DNA of 64,000 bases from Isoptericola cucumis (GTDB taxonomy: Bacteria; Actinomycetota; Actinomycetes; Actinomycetales; Cellulomonadaceae), in the NCBI RefSeq assembly GCF_014635665.1, contig NZ_BMDG01000003.1, forward strand, positions 248,001-312,000, in the 5' to 3' direction. Shown piece by piece: positions 42,736-51,409 of this stretch. Position 1 is the stretch's first letter. The number at the start of each line of letters is the position of its first letter. The notes beneath the pieces were generated by a model that had not been told where the DNA came from, searched no databases, and saw only the letters and a program-made list of their open reading frames with translations. Made by a program: the position numbers and the translations under genes.

Positions 42736-43650
42736 CTAGGGGGCGGGGGGCTCGCGGGCGTCGAGCTCGGTGACCAGCTCCTGGCAGCGCAGGCGTGCCG
42801 GGGAGAGGTCGTAGGGCAGCTTCCCGGAGGCTTCGGCCGCGCTCATGGACGCCCGCCCGCTGCCGGAGACGTGACCGTCCGCGTCCTGCCCGGCACCGGC
42901 GGTCTCGGGGGTCGACGGGTGCAGGGCGTCCCAGGAGTCGAAGAGCGCGTCGTCGCTCTCCGCCAGGCCGGAGCTCTCGATGACGGCGTCCAGCGCCCTC
43001 TCGACGGCGTGCCGGTCGGCGGCCACCTGCGCCACGCGGGGGTCGTCGACGGCGACCGTGTCGTCGAGCGCCTCCTCGGCGGCGTCGACACGGTCCGACT
43101 CCTCCCGCAGGCCGGGGTGGGTGGCCAGGGCGATGAAGCGCGAGGCCCGGACCGCCGCGCCGAGCGGGCCGAAGATCCGCTCGGTGACCAGCAGGTCGTC
43201 CAGGTCCGCCTGGCGCAGGGAGCCCTCGGGCAGGCCCTCCAGGCGGTCGGCGACGACGTCGGAGAGGACGCCCAGCCTGCTGCCGCGGGTGCGCATGCGC
43301 TGCACTGCGGTCCGCTGCCGCCGCAGCTCTGCCTCCTGGGCGACGAGGGACTCCTCCAGCCGCTCCAGGACGCCCGCGATGTCGTGGTCTGCCTCGGCAC
43401 CGGCAGGGGGCGTGGCGGCGACGGCGCCGCGGATGTCGTCGAGGGCGATGCCGGCGTCCGCCATCGTGCGGATCCACAGCAGCCGGACCATGTCGTCGTA
43501 GCCGTAGCGACGGCGGTCGTCGCTGCCCCGCTCGGGCTCGGGGAGCAGGCCGATCTCGTGGTAGTGCCGGATCGCCCGCGGTGTGGTGCCGACGAACGAC
43601 GCCGCGTCACCGATCTTGACCTGACGCGGCGGGACAAGGGACGGGTGCAT
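42736..43650 (-). CDS. MerR-family regulator
   Basis: This 304-residue protein has N-terminal helix-turn-helix VKIGDAASFVGTTPRAIRHY and RRRYGYDDMVRLLWIRTMAD, then a long helical region (about 100-260) with an acidic pattern and a Ser/Gly-rich linker before the C-terminal 30 residues (LSPARLRCQELVTELDA). GAGGAAGG precedes ATG 43650. No adjacent target is obvious; the divergent SDR gene (43757) is the nearest. It is unlike the preceding MerR beyond the DNA-binding part. Confidence 0.82.
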   Translation of the reverse strand: MHPSLVPPRQVKIGDAASFVGTTPRAIRHYHEIGLLPEPERGSDDRRRYGYDDMVRLLWIRTMADAGIALDDIRGAVAATPPAGAEADHDIAGVLERLEESLVAQEAELRRQRTAVQRMRTRGSRLGVLSDVVADRLEGLPEGSLRQADLDDLLVTERIFGPLGAAVRASRFIALATHPGLREESDRVDAAEEALDDTVAVDDPRVAQVAADRHAVERALDAVIESSGLAESDDALFDSWDALHPSTPETAGAGQDADGHVSGSGRASMSAAEASGKLPYDLSPARLRCQELVTELDAREPPAP

Positions 43651-43756
43651 GAGCGGGGCCTTCCTCGGTGGGGCGGACGTGGGTCCACCGGACCACATCA
43701 CGCGACGGTAGGTGCAACTCCACGCGCGCACCGGGCAGGACACTAGGTTGACCTGC

Positions 43757-44533
43757 GTGAGCGCCGACTACCTCTCCTCCCTGTTCTCCCTCGACGGCCG
43801 CGTCGCCGTCGTCACCGGCGGCAGCTCCGGCATCGGCCGGGCGATCGCCGGCGCGCTCGCCCGGGCGGGCGCGAGCGTCGTCGTCGTGGCGCGTCGCGAG
43901 GCCGAGCTGGCCGCGACGGTGGACGAGCTGACCGCCGACGGGTGCCGTGCCGCCGCGGTGAGCGCGGACCTGGCTGCGCGCGAGGGGGTGCGGGCCGCGG
44001 CCGACGAGGCCGCCGCCGTCTTCGGGGAGCCCGACGTCCTCGTCAGCTCGGCGGGCATCAACCTGCGCCCGCCGATGGACGGGCTCGACGAGGCGACCTG
44101 GGACGCCACGATGGCCGTCAACCTGGAGGCGCCGTTCCTGCTGGGGCAGCGGTTCGGGCCGGGCATGGCCGAGCGCGGCTTCGGCCGCCTGATCCACGTG
44201 TCGTCCCAGCAGGCGCACCGGGCGTTCGTGCAGTCGGGTGCCTACGGGGTGTCCAAGGGCGGGCTCGAGTCGCTGGCGCGGTCGCAGGCGGAGGCGTGGT
44301 CGGTGCGCGGCGTGACGGCCAACACCCTGGTGCCGGGGTTCGTCATGACGCCGCTCAACGCGCGGCTGTCGTCGGACCCGCAAAGGGTGGCGGCGCTCGC
44401 GGACCGCACGCTGGTGGGCCGCAACGGCCTCCCGGACGACTTCGCGGGCGCCGCCGTCTTCCTCGCGAGCGCCGCGTCCGCGTACGTCACGGGGCAGTCG
44501 GTCTTCGTCGACGGCGGCTTCTCGGTGCACTGA
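43757..44533 (+). CDS. Classical SDR oxidoreductase (gluconate dehydrogenase-like)
   Basis: This 258-residue short-chain dehydrogenase has TGGSSGIGRAIAGAL, Arg pair after beta-2 (VVARREAEL, favouring NADP), VSSAGINLRPPM, catalytic Ser of HVSSQQA and YGVSK, and the C-terminal YVTGQSVFVDGGFSVH. It resembles gluconate 5-dehydrogenases and related 3-oxoacyl reductases. GTG 43757 follows TAGGTT (43744-43749) by 7 bases; the longer frame from 43712 is not protein-like. Confidence 0.85.
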   Translation: MSADYLSSLFSLDGRVAVVTGGSSGIGRAIAGALARAGASVVVVARREAELAATVDELTADGCRAAAVSADLAAREGVRAAADEAAAVFGEPDVLVSSAGINLRPPMDGLDEATWDATMAVNLEAPFLLGQRFGPGMAERGFGRLIHVSSQQAHRAFVQSGAYGVSKGGLESLARSQAEAWSVRGVTANTLVPGFVMTPLNARLSSDPQRVAALADRTLVGRNGLPDDFAGAAVFLASAASAYVTGQSVFVDGGFSVH

Positions 44534-44575
44534 CCCGGCCCGGACCGTTCACCCCCGGGGGGTATGCTGCGCGGC

Positions 44576-44848
44576 ATGACGACGACCGACGACCTCCAGC
44601 GGCCCGCCACGCTCACCATGTACGGGGCGACGTGGTGCGGCGACTGCCGCCGCGCCAAGCGGGTGCTCGACACCCGCGGCACCGAGTACGTGAACGTCGA
44701 CCTCGTGGCCGACCCCACGCGCGCCGACGACGCCGAGGCGATCAGCGGCCGCAAGAACATCCCCGTCGTGGTCTTCCCCGACGGGGAGTTCCTCGTCGAG
44801 CCGACGGACGCCGAGCTCACCGCCAAGCTGGACGCCGCCGGCCTCTGA
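44576..44848 (+). CDS. Glutaredoxin-like / mycoredoxin-type redox protein
   Basis: This 90-residue thioredoxin-fold protein has active site TWCGDC (Cys21 and Cys24) and cis-Pro loop NIPVVVFPDGEFLVEP. Actinobacterial mycoredoxin-1 usually has CGYC, so CGDC is a variant. It probably reduces mycothiol mixed disulfides, which fits the MDMPI-family gene at 17373. ATG 44576 is 7 bases after TATGCT (44563-44568), suggesting a leaderless transcript; ATG 44564 overlaps that box. Confidence 0.87.
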   Translation: MTTTDDLQRPATLTMYGATWCGDCRRAKRVLDTRGTEYVNVDLVADPTRADDAEAISGRKNIPVVVFPDGEFLVEPTDAELTAKLDAAGL

Positions 44849-44852
44849 CGCC

Positions 44853-45677
44853 TCACTCCCAGCGGAACAGGACGGCGGCGACCGCCCCCGGCACCACCGC
44901 CGCCGCCACGAGGCCCAGCAGGGCCGACGCCGGCACGGCGGCTCCGGCCCACGTGGCGGTGAGCGCGTCGACCGCCGCGCCGAAGGGCAGCACGCCGCCG
45001 ACCTGCGCCAGGGCGTCGGGCAGGTTCTCCCGGGGGCCGAACAGCCCTCCGACGGCGCCGAGGGCGAAGAAGGCGACCAGCCCGATCGCGACCGCCGACT
45101 GCGGCGTGGGCGCCACGGCCGCCACGAGCATCCCGACGCCGTACATGGCTGCGACGGCCAGGGCCAGGACGCCGAGCGCCGCCCACGGGGATGCCGGCGC
45201 CGACGCGTCGAAGGCGAGCGCCGCGACCGTGCCCGCGACCGCGACCCCGAGGGCGATCTGCGCGACCCCGACGACGGCCTGCGCGACCAGCACCATGACG
45301 GGCGACGCGGGGGTGACGCCGAGGCGCCGCAGGATCCCGGTCCGCCGGTAGGCCGCGAGGAAGCTGGGCATGTTGACCACCCCGACCATCGCGACGACGA
45401 ACGTCAGCGTGATCGGCAGGACGTAGACGTCGAACGCCGTGCGGCCCCCGGACCTGGGGACCACGACGTCCGTGTCGAAGGCGATTCCGTTCATCACGAG
45501 GATCAGCACCGGCATGCCGAGCGGCACGACGAGCCCCGCGGTGTCCCGCGCGACCATCCGCGCCTCGGCGAGCACCAGGGCGCCCCAGGCCCGCGCCGGC
45601 GGGTGCACCGGCCGGAGGTCGTCGGGGTCGCGGGGCGTGCCGGGACGTGCGGCGGGACGTGCGGCGGACGTGGTCAT
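44853..45677 (-). CDS. ABC-2-type transporter permease
   Basis: This 274-residue membrane protein has six segments ([56 protein letters not shown]) and the conserved loop YRRTGILRRLGVTPAS of drug-export ABC-2 permeases. It overlaps its ATPase gene by 4 bases. The two make an exporter, perhaps for a peptide or drug. It ends four bases from the convergent redoxin gene. Confidence 0.87.
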   Translation of the reverse strand: MTTSAARPAARPGTPRDPDDLRPVHPPARAWGALVLAEARMVARDTAGLVVPLGMPVLILVMNGIAFDTDVVVPRSGGRTAFDVYVLPITLTFVVAMVGVVNMPSFLAAYRRTGILRRLGVTPASPVMVLVAQAVVGVAQIALGVAVAGTVAALAFDASAPASPWAALGVLALAVAAMYGVGMLVAAVAPTPQSAVAIGLVAFFALGAVGGLFGPRENLPDALAQVGGVLPFGAAVDALTATWAGAAVPASALLGLVAAAVVPGAVAAVLFRWE

Positions 45678-46471
45678 CGGACGGTCTCCTTGCTGTTCTC
45701 CGTGCCGGTCGGACGGGCGGCGTCGGTCAGGGCGAGGTAGGCGTCCTCGAGGGCGGTGCCGGCGGGCAGGCCCGCCTGCGCCACCAGCGCCGCAGGCGTG
45801 CCCTCGGCGACGACCCGCCCGGCGTCCAGCACGACGGCGCGGTCGCACAGGCGCTCCACCTCGTCCATGTGGTGGCTGACGAGCAGCACGGTGACGCCGT
45901 CCTCGCGCAGCCGGCGCACCATCGCGAGCATGCCGCGGCGCGCCTCCGGGTCGAGGCCGGTGGTCAGCTCGTCGAGGATCACCACCCGCGGGTCGCCGAC
46001 GAGCGCGACCGCGACCGACGTGCGCTGCTGCTGCCCGCCGGAGAGCTTCTCGAACCGGGTGTCCCGCGAGTCCGTGAGACCGACGGCCTCGATCAGGGCG
46101 TCCGGGTCGCGGCCGGCGGGGTAGAAGGACCGGTGCAGGCGCACCAGCTCGCGCACGGTCAGCGCGTCGTGCAGACGGGGCGTCTGGAGCTGCACCCCGA
46201 GCACGCCGCGCACGGTGGCGCGGTCGGTCTGCGGGTCGAGGCCCAGGACGCGCGCCGCGCCGCGGTCGGGGGAGCGCAGCCCGGCCACCAGCTCGACCGT
46301 CGTCGACTTGCCGGCGCCGTTGCGGCCGAGCAGCCCGACGATCTCCCCGACCTCGACGCGCAGGCCGACGTCGTCGACCGCCACGGTGGTGCGGCCGCGG
46401 CGCCGGTAGGTCTTGTGCAGGGCGGTCGCCTCGATCGCGGTCGGGGCTGTCGTCGGGCTCGTCGGTGCCAT
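45674..46471 (-). CDS. ABC transporter ATP-binding protein (DrrA-like)
   Basis: This 265-residue ATPase has Walker A LLGRNGAGKSTT, Q-loop GVQLQTPRLHD, signature LSGGQQQR, Walker B VVILDELTTGLD and the H-loop SHHMDEVE. It belongs to the CcmA/DrrA group. ATG 46471 is 7 bases after TAGCGT (46484-46479 on the minus strand), so the message is likely leaderless. The divergent kinase/regulator pair is probably its controller, as in other ABC-2 drug exporters. Confidence 0.92.
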   Translation of the reverse strand: MAPTSPTTAPTAIEATALHKTYRRRGRTTVAVDDVGLRVEVGEIVGLLGRNGAGKSTTVELVAGLRSPDRGAARVLGLDPQTDRATVRGVLGVQLQTPRLHDALTVRELVRLHRSFYPAGRDPDALIEAVGLTDSRDTRFEKLSGGQQQRTSVAVALVGDPRVVILDELTTGLDPEARRGMLAMVRRLREDGVTVLLVSHHMDEVERLCDRAVVLDAGRVVAEGTPAALVAQAGLPAGTALEDAYLALTDAARPTGTENSKETVR

Positions 46472-46583
46472 GGCCACGACGCTATGGACGGCGGCGTGCC
46501 CGCCGCGCGTGCCGGTGGTCACGACCTGCACCCATGACGTCCGGCACGGTCGCGCGGGCGGTCCGGTGTCCTAGCGTGGGGGC
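46472..46583. promoter_or_regulatory. Divergent leaderless promoters of exporter and two-component genes
   Basis: Two copies of TAGCGT face opposite ways: 46484-46479 (minus, 7 bases before ATG 46471) and 46572-46577 (plus, 6 bases before GTG 46584). I find no long perfect palindrome in the 112-base gap; an imperfect response-regulator site may be present. Confidence 0.55.
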
Positions 46584-47723
46584 GTGCGGAGACTCGGGGC
46601 GGACACCATGGCGGGCCTCACCGTGCTCGGCGTGTGCGTCGCGATCCTCGTCCTCGTACCGGTCGCCGTCGAGCCGGACGCGTTCCTCGTGCCCGTGTGG
46701 GCGTGGGCCGTCGCCGCGGTCGCCTACGTCGTGGTGACCGTCGTCGTGGTGCAGCAGCCCCGGGGCAGCGGCCGCGCGATCATCGGTGTCGCGGCGCAGA
46801 CGCTCGTCGCGGGTGGCCTGGTGGTCGGTGTCCCCGGCGCGGGGTGGCTGCCCATCCTGCTCGTGTTCGGTGCCGCGATGGCGACGTACGTCGTGCGCTG
46901 GTGGACGACGGGGCTGGTGATCTGCGCGAACTCGGTCGCCCTCGGGATCAGCAGCGTGCTCGCCGCCGAGCGGCGGGGCGACGACGTCGTGTGGTGGGAG
47001 GCCGTGTTCGGCGTCGGGCTGTACCTGCTGCTCCAGGTCGCGTCGGCCTTCGTGAGCGCCGCCCTGCAGCGCGAGCAGCGCATGCGCACCGAGCTGTCGG
47101 TGGCGCACGCCGAGCTCGCCGCTGCCGCGGTGCTGCGCGACGAGGCGAGCCGGGCGTCCGAACGGCTGCGGATCGCCCGCGAGCTGCACGACCTCCTCGG
47201 CCACCAGCTCACCGTGCTCACGCTCGAGCTGGAGTCGGCCACGCACCGCACCGGCGGCGCGCAGGCCGAGCACGTCGAGCGGGCGCGAAGCGTGGCGCGC
47301 GAGCTGCTGGCCGACGTGCGGGCCACCGTCGGCGAGCTGCGGCGCCGGGCCCCGGACCTGCGCGAGGCGCTGGGCGCCGTCGGCGCGGCGGTGCCCCACC
47401 CGAGGGTCGAGGTGCGGGTCGCGGACGACGTCCGGGCCGACGAGGAGCAGACCGCGGCGCTGCTGCGGGTCACGCAGGAGGCGGTGACCAACGCGGTCCG
47501 GCATGCGGAGGAGGCGACGGTGCTGCGGATCGACGTGGACGTGGACGACGACCGGCTCACCCTGGTGGCCCAGGACGACGGCTACGCCGCCGGCGACGTG
47601 ACGCCGGGCCACGGGCTGCGGGGGATCGCGGAGCGGGTCGAGGCGCTCGGCGGCACCGTCCGGCACGACGGGACCCGCGGCTTCCGGCTCGAGGTCGCGC
47701 TGCCCCAGCGGGTGCTGTCGTGA
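46584..47723 (+). CDS. NarL-family sensor histidine kinase
   Basis: This 379-residue kinase has about five N-terminal membrane helices (residues 8-160), HisKA_3 with phospho-acceptor His202 (ARELHDLLGHQLTVLTLELE) and HATPase_c (TNAVRHAEEA, GHGLRGIAERVEALGG). It has no extracellular sensor domain of size, as in intramembrane-sensing or exporter-sensing kinases. Together with the overlapping regulator and divergent ABC exporter it probably senses membrane stress or the exported drug. Confidence 0.9.
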   Translation: MRRLGADTMAGLTVLGVCVAILVLVPVAVEPDAFLVPVWAWAVAAVAYVVVTVVVVQQPRGSGRAIIGVAAQTLVAGGLVVGVPGAGWLPILLVFGAAMATYVVRWWTTGLVICANSVALGISSVLAAERRGDDVVWWEAVFGVGLYLLLQVASAFVSAALQREQRMRTELSVAHAELAAAAVLRDEASRASERLRIARELHDLLGHQLTVLTLELESATHRTGGAQAEHVERARSVARELLADVRATVGELRRRAPDLREALGAVGAAVPHPRVEVRVADDVRADEEQTAALLRVTQEAVTNAVRHAEEATVLRIDVDVDDDRLTLVAQDDGYAAGDVTPGHGLRGIAERVEALGGTVRHDGTRGFRLEVALPQRVLS

Positions 47724-48427
47724 CCGCGCCGGACGGCGCCGGGACGGGGGCGACGCGGGACGTGCGGGTGGTGCTCATCGACGACCAGACGCTCGTGCGC
47801 CACGGCATCCGGAGCCTGCTCGAGATCGCCGGCGGCGTGACGGTGGTGGCCGAGGCGGACGACGGCGAGTCGGGCGTCGCGGCGATCGCGCAGCACGTGC
47901 CCGACGTCGCGCTGCTCGACCTGCGCATGCCCGGCCGGGACGGCCTGTGGGTGCTGGACGAGCTGGGCCGGCGCGGGGTGGACGTGCCGGTGCTGGTGCT
48001 CACGACGTTCGACGACGACGAGCTGGTGCTGCGCGCGCTGCGCGGCGGGGCGCAGGGCTACCTGCTCAAGGACGTCACCGTCGAGCAGCTCGCCGGGGCG
48101 GTGCGCGCCCTGGCGGACGGCGGGACCTTCGTGCAGCCGGCGGTGACCGCGCGACTGCTGCGGGCCGTGCGCTCCGGCTCGGCGGCGGGGCAGGGACCGG
48201 AGGCGGGGACCGGGACGGACGAGGCCCGGGTCCAGCCCCTCACCGAGCGCGAGACCCAGGTGCTGCGCCTGGTCGCCCAGGGCTGCTCCAACCGCGAGAT
48301 CGCCGAGCTGCTGCACCTGGCCGAGGGGACGGTGAAGAACCACGTGTCGCAGGTGCTGCTCAAGCTGGACACCCGCGACCGGACCAGGGCCGTGCTGCGC
48401 GCCCTGCATCACGGGCTGCTCTCCTGA
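47720..48427 (+). CDS. NarL/LuxR-type response regulator
   Basis: This 235-residue regulator has receiver Asp67 (VALLDLRMPG), DDQ acidic start and Lys in YLLKDVTVEQL, followed by a Gly/Ala-rich linker and LuxR helix-turn-helix (LTERETQVLRLVAQGCSN, LAEGTVKNHVSQVLLKL). GTG 47720 overlaps the kinase stop. Target most likely the ABC exporter promoter at 46472-46583. Confidence 0.92.
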   Translation: MTAPDGAGTGATRDVRVVLIDDQTLVRHGIRSLLEIAGGVTVVAEADDGESGVAAIAQHVPDVALLDLRMPGRDGLWVLDELGRRGVDVPVLVLTTFDDDELVLRALRGGAQGYLLKDVTVEQLAGAVRALADGGTFVQPAVTARLLRAVRSGSAAGQGPEAGTGTDEARVQPLTERETQVLRLVAQGCSNREIAELLHLAEGTVKNHVSQVLLKLDTRDRTRAVLRALHHGLLS

Positions 48428-48492
48428 GCCCTCCGGGGTGGTGTGGCGCACCAGCGTCCCGGTCCGCCCCGCGCGTGGCCGATACTCGTGGG

Positions 48493-48711
48493 GTGGAACT
48501 CCCTGTTGTCGCCTCGCTCGTCCTGGTCGTCGCCGCCGTCTGGAACCTCGTCGTCTGGCCCCAGTTCTGGCGGCGGGTCACGAAGGACCCCCGCGCCCGC
48601 GACGACGCCGGGCGGCCCACCCGCTTCTACACGGTGCACGCCGTCCTGGTCGGCGTGTCCGTGGTGCTGGCGCTCCTCGTCGGAGTCGTCGGCGTGCTGG
48701 CGCTCGTCTGA
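48493..48711 (+). CDS. SCO4848-family small membrane protein
   Basis: This 72-residue protein has two hydrophobic helices (LVLVVAAVWNLVVWP and VHAVLVGVSVVLALLVGVVG) around a charged loop RRVTKDPRARDDAGRPTRFY. It resembles the SCO4848 family of actinobacterial two-helix proteins, function unknown. GTG 48493 lies 6 bases after GATACT (48481-48486). A hairpin follows the stop. Confidence 0.75.
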   Translation: MELPVVASLVLVVAAVWNLVVWPQFWRRVTKDPRARDDAGRPTRFYTVHAVLVGVSVVLALLVGVVGVLALV

Positions 48712-48715
48712 GCGG

Positions 48716-48738
48716 GCGCCCGGCCCCGGGCCGGGCGC
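48716..48738. terminator. Terminator hairpin
   Basis: GCGCCCGGCC (48716-48725) and GGCCGGGCGC (48729-48738) are perfect 10-bp arms, immediately after the small membrane protein stop. Confidence 0.6.
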
Positions 48739-48772
48739 TCAGGACCGCACGGCTCAGGACCGCACGGCTCAG
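48737..48772. repeat. Tandem 15-bp direct repeat at a gene end
   Basis: GCTCAGGACCGCACG occurs twice and is followed by a partial third copy (GCTCAG) that includes the stop codon region of the SMP-30-like gene. It looks like slippage duplication of the gene end. Confidence 0.6.
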
Positions 48773-49749
48773 AGGTGCAGGTCCAGGCGGGTGACCCAGA
48801 ACGGCGTCGTGGGCTCCGGTGGCGTCGTGAACCGCGCGTTCGGCAGGTAGAGCCCACCGGCGAAGGTCGCCAGCGTGGTCGGGGTGTCGAAGTCGTCGCT
48901 GGTCAGCTCGCGCGCCACCGTGCCACGGGCCCCGGCGCGGTCGAGCCGCACGACCGCGACCACGTTGCTCGTGTTCCGCGCGACGTACAGGGTCCGGCCG
49001 AGCAGCAGCATGCCGTCGCCGTTCATCAGGGACGCGCCGCCGAGGTCCACGACCGTCGTGGCTCCCGTGGCCGGGTCGACCCGGTGCAGCACGCCGGTCG
49101 TCGAGTTGACCACCAGCAGCCCGCGGCCGTCCGGGGTGGCCGTGAGCCCGTTGGCGTTGAACCCGTCGACCTGCTCCCAGTCGCCGCCGAGCTGCACCGT
49201 CTCGGCGGCCTCGGGCAGCGCGCCGTGGCGGCCGAGCGGCAGGCGGTACAGCACGTCGCGCTGGGAGTCCGTGAACCAGGCGGCACCCTGGACCAGGACG
49301 ACGTCGTTGACGAAGCTCGGCTCGCTGGTGAGCGGGTAGTCGGCCAGCAGCTCGCCGGTACGGGCGTCGACGACGCGGGCCGTGCCGGAGGGGCCGCCGG
49401 CGACGAAGAGCCGCCCGCGGTGGTCCACCTTCAGTCCCACCGACGGGGTGCCGGGGCCCTGGGCCACGACCCGGCCCTCACCGGTGACCAGGTTCGCGCG
49501 GTATATGTCGCCGTCCGCCCGCGAGCCGAACCACGCCCACGGCCCGATGCCGGTGGCGATGCCCTCGGGCAGGAAGCCGTCCGGCAGCTCGACCCGGTCG
49601 GGGAGCACCGGACGTTCGTGCCGGGCGGGTGCGGTGGCAGGTGCTGAGGCGGCGGCGACGGCGGCGGTCGCGGGAGCCGCGGTGAGGGCGACCAGCGCCG
49701 CCGCGGTGAGGGCGAGCGCTGGTGCGTGCCCGGCGAGTCGTCGGAACAT
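48769..49749 (-). CDS. Secreted SMP-30/gluconolactonase-like beta-propeller protein
   Basis: This 326-residue exported protein has a signal peptide (ALALTAAALVALTAAPATA) and no lipobox. Six propeller-like strands repeat, with ELPDGFLPEGIATG, VGLKVDHRGRLFVAGG, NDVVLVQGAAWFTDSQRDVL and NANGLTATPDGRGLLVVNS, similar to SMP-30/LRE proteins that coordinate calcium and hydrolyse lactones. Whether it is an enzyme is unknown. GAGG precedes ATG 49749. Confidence 0.82.
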   Translation of the reverse strand: MFRRLAGHAPALALTAAALVALTAAPATAAVAAASAPATAPARHERPVLPDRVELPDGFLPEGIATGIGPWAWFGSRADGDIYRANLVTGEGRVVAQGPGTPSVGLKVDHRGRLFVAGGPSGTARVVDARTGELLADYPLTSEPSFVNDVVLVQGAAWFTDSQRDVLYRLPLGRHGALPEAAETVQLGGDWEQVDGFNANGLTATPDGRGLLVVNSTTGVLHRVDPATGATTVVDLGGASLMNGDGMLLLGRTLYVARNTSNVVAVVRLDRAGARGTVARELTSDDFDTPTTLATFAGGLYLPNARFTTPPEPTTPFWVTRLDLHL

Positions 49750-49880
49750 GGTCGGACCTCGCTTCGTCGTCGATCGGGCGTCGTCCTCACGCTACGACCG
49801 TCGGCACGCGGTCACGAGCGGGCGCCGGCGGGGGACGGGCGGGGCTGGCGCGTCGTCGCAGGTCGCGTGACGATGGTGGG

Positions 49881-50825
49881 ATGAGGGCCATCTGGAAGGG
49901 TGCCGTGACGTTCGGCCTCGTCAACGTCCCGGTGAAGCTGTACAGCGCCACGGAGGACCACGACGTGCCCCTGCACCAGGTGCACGACGCGGACGGCGGG
50001 CGCATCCGGTACCGGCGGGTGTGCGAGCTGGACGGCGAGGAGGTGCCGTACCAGAACATCGACCGCGCGTACGACGACGGCGAGCACACCGTCGTGCTGA
50101 CGAAGCAGGACCTCGCCGCGCTGCCGGCGGAGGCGAACCGCGAGATCGAGGTCGTGGAATTCGTCCCGAGCGACCAGATCGACCCGATCATGCTCGACCG
50201 CACGTACTACCTGGAGCCGGACTCGAAGAGCCCCAAGGCGTACGTGCTGCTGCGCCGCACGCTGGAGGAGACCGACCGCACCGCCGTCGTGAAGTTCGCG
50301 CTGCGCCAGCGCACCCGGCTGGCGGCGATGCGCGTGCGCGACGAGGTGCTGGTGCTGCAGACCCTGCTGTGGGCCGACGAGGTGCGGGAGGCCGAGTTCC
50401 CGTCGCTGGACGGTTCGGTGACCGTCTCCGACAAGGAGCTCGCGATGTCCGCCCAGCTCGTGGACAGCTACGAGGCCGACTTCACGCCCGAGGAGTACGA
50501 GGACGAGTACCAGGCGCAGCTGCGGCAGCTCATCGACGCGAAGATCGAGCAGGGCGAGGCGCTGGACACCTCGGAGACCTTCGGCGAGCAGCCCGAGAAG
50601 ACCGACGCCGACGTCATCGACCTCATGGAGGCGCTGCGCCGGAGCGTCTCGGGGGCGAAGGGGACGAAGGACGAGGAGAAGAAGCCGGCGGCGAAGAAGA
50701 AGGCGCCGGCGAAGAAGGAACCGGCGAAGAAGGAACCGGCGAAGAAGGCGCCCGCGAAGCGGAAGGCGCCGGCGAAGAAGCCGGCGTCCTCGACGTCGCG
50801 GCAGAAGGAGAAGAAGACCGGCTGA
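49881..50825 (+). CDS. ku: Ku protein for non-homologous end joining
   Basis: This 314-residue Ku homodimer subunit opens with MRAIWKGAVTFGLVNVPVKL and shows the core ring segments RVCELDGEEVPYQNIDRAYD and RDEVLVLQTLLWADEVREAE. The core ends near residue 255, then a Lys/Ala/Pro-rich tail (about 60 residues, repeats of AKKEP and APAKK) probably gives extra DNA binding and LigD recruitment, as in mycobacterial and Streptomyces Ku tails. Its partner LigD is at 37940-40537. GACGAT 6 bases before the ATG is a weak leaderless -10 candidate. Confidence 0.95.
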   Translation: MRAIWKGAVTFGLVNVPVKLYSATEDHDVPLHQVHDADGGRIRYRRVCELDGEEVPYQNIDRAYDDGEHTVVLTKQDLAALPAEANREIEVVEFVPSDQIDPIMLDRTYYLEPDSKSPKAYVLLRRTLEETDRTAVVKFALRQRTRLAAMRVRDEVLVLQTLLWADEVREAEFPSLDGSVTVSDKELAMSAQLVDSYEADFTPEEYEDEYQAQLRQLIDAKIEQGEALDTSETFGEQPEKTDADVIDLMEALRRSVSGAKGTKDEEKKPAAKKKAPAKKEPAKKEPAKKAPAKRKAPAKKPASSTSRQKEKKTG

Positions 50826-50837
50826 CCCGGCGGGCCG

Positions 50838-51386
50838 TCAGGCGTCGGCGCCGCGGCGGGCGGCCGCGACGTCGTGCACGAGGGCGAGGAGATCGTCCAG
50901 CTCGGTGGGGTCGAGGCTCCGGGACCCGGTGGTGGCGAGGGCGTAGAGGCCCTCGCTCATGAGCGCGACGGCGCGGGCGAGCACGGGGTCGCCGACGTCG
51001 TCGCGGACCGCGTCGGTCCAGGCCTCCTGGGCCTCGTCGATCACGGCGGCCGCCTGCGGGTGGAGCCCCTGCGAGAGGCGTGAGACCGCGAGGTAGACGA
51101 GCTCGAACTCGCCGTCGACGACCGTCGAGGTCCGCAGCAGGTAGTCGACCGCGCCCTCGGGGGCGCCGCGCATCGCCGCGACGTCGGCCGCGGTGAGCTC
51201 GCGCAGGTGCTCCACGAGCCCTTCGGCCAGGGCCTCCTTCGACGGGAAGTGGTAGAGCAGCCCGCCCTTGGACACGCCCGCCTGCTCGGCGACGGCCTCG
51301 AGTGTGGCCGCGCGCTCGCCGGAGGCGACCAGGATCTCGGCGTAGGCGTGCAGGACCTTGGCGCGGGCGGCGGGGGGCGGTGGCAT
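50838..51386 (-). CDS. TetR-family regulator
   Basis: This 182-residue protein has helix-turn-helix VAEQAGVSKGGLLYHFPSKE and a C-terminal domain with YLAVSRLSQGLHPQAAAVIDE. ATG 51386 is 7 bases after TAGGGT (51399-51394). It is divergent from the DHA2 transporter gene, which is its likely target; a paired direct repeat at 51410-51452 lies between them. Ligand unknown. Confidence 0.88.
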   Translation of the reverse strand: MPPPPAARAKVLHAYAEILVASGERAATLEAVAEQAGVSKGGLLYHFPSKEALAEGLVEHLRELTAADVAAMRGAPEGAVDYLLRTSTVVDGEFELVYLAVSRLSQGLHPQAAAVIDEAQEAWTDAVRDDVGDPVLARAVALMSEGLYALATTGSRSLDPTELDDLLALVHDVAAARRGADA

Positions 51387-51409
51387 GGTGCCGACCCTAT
51401 CGACGGGAC

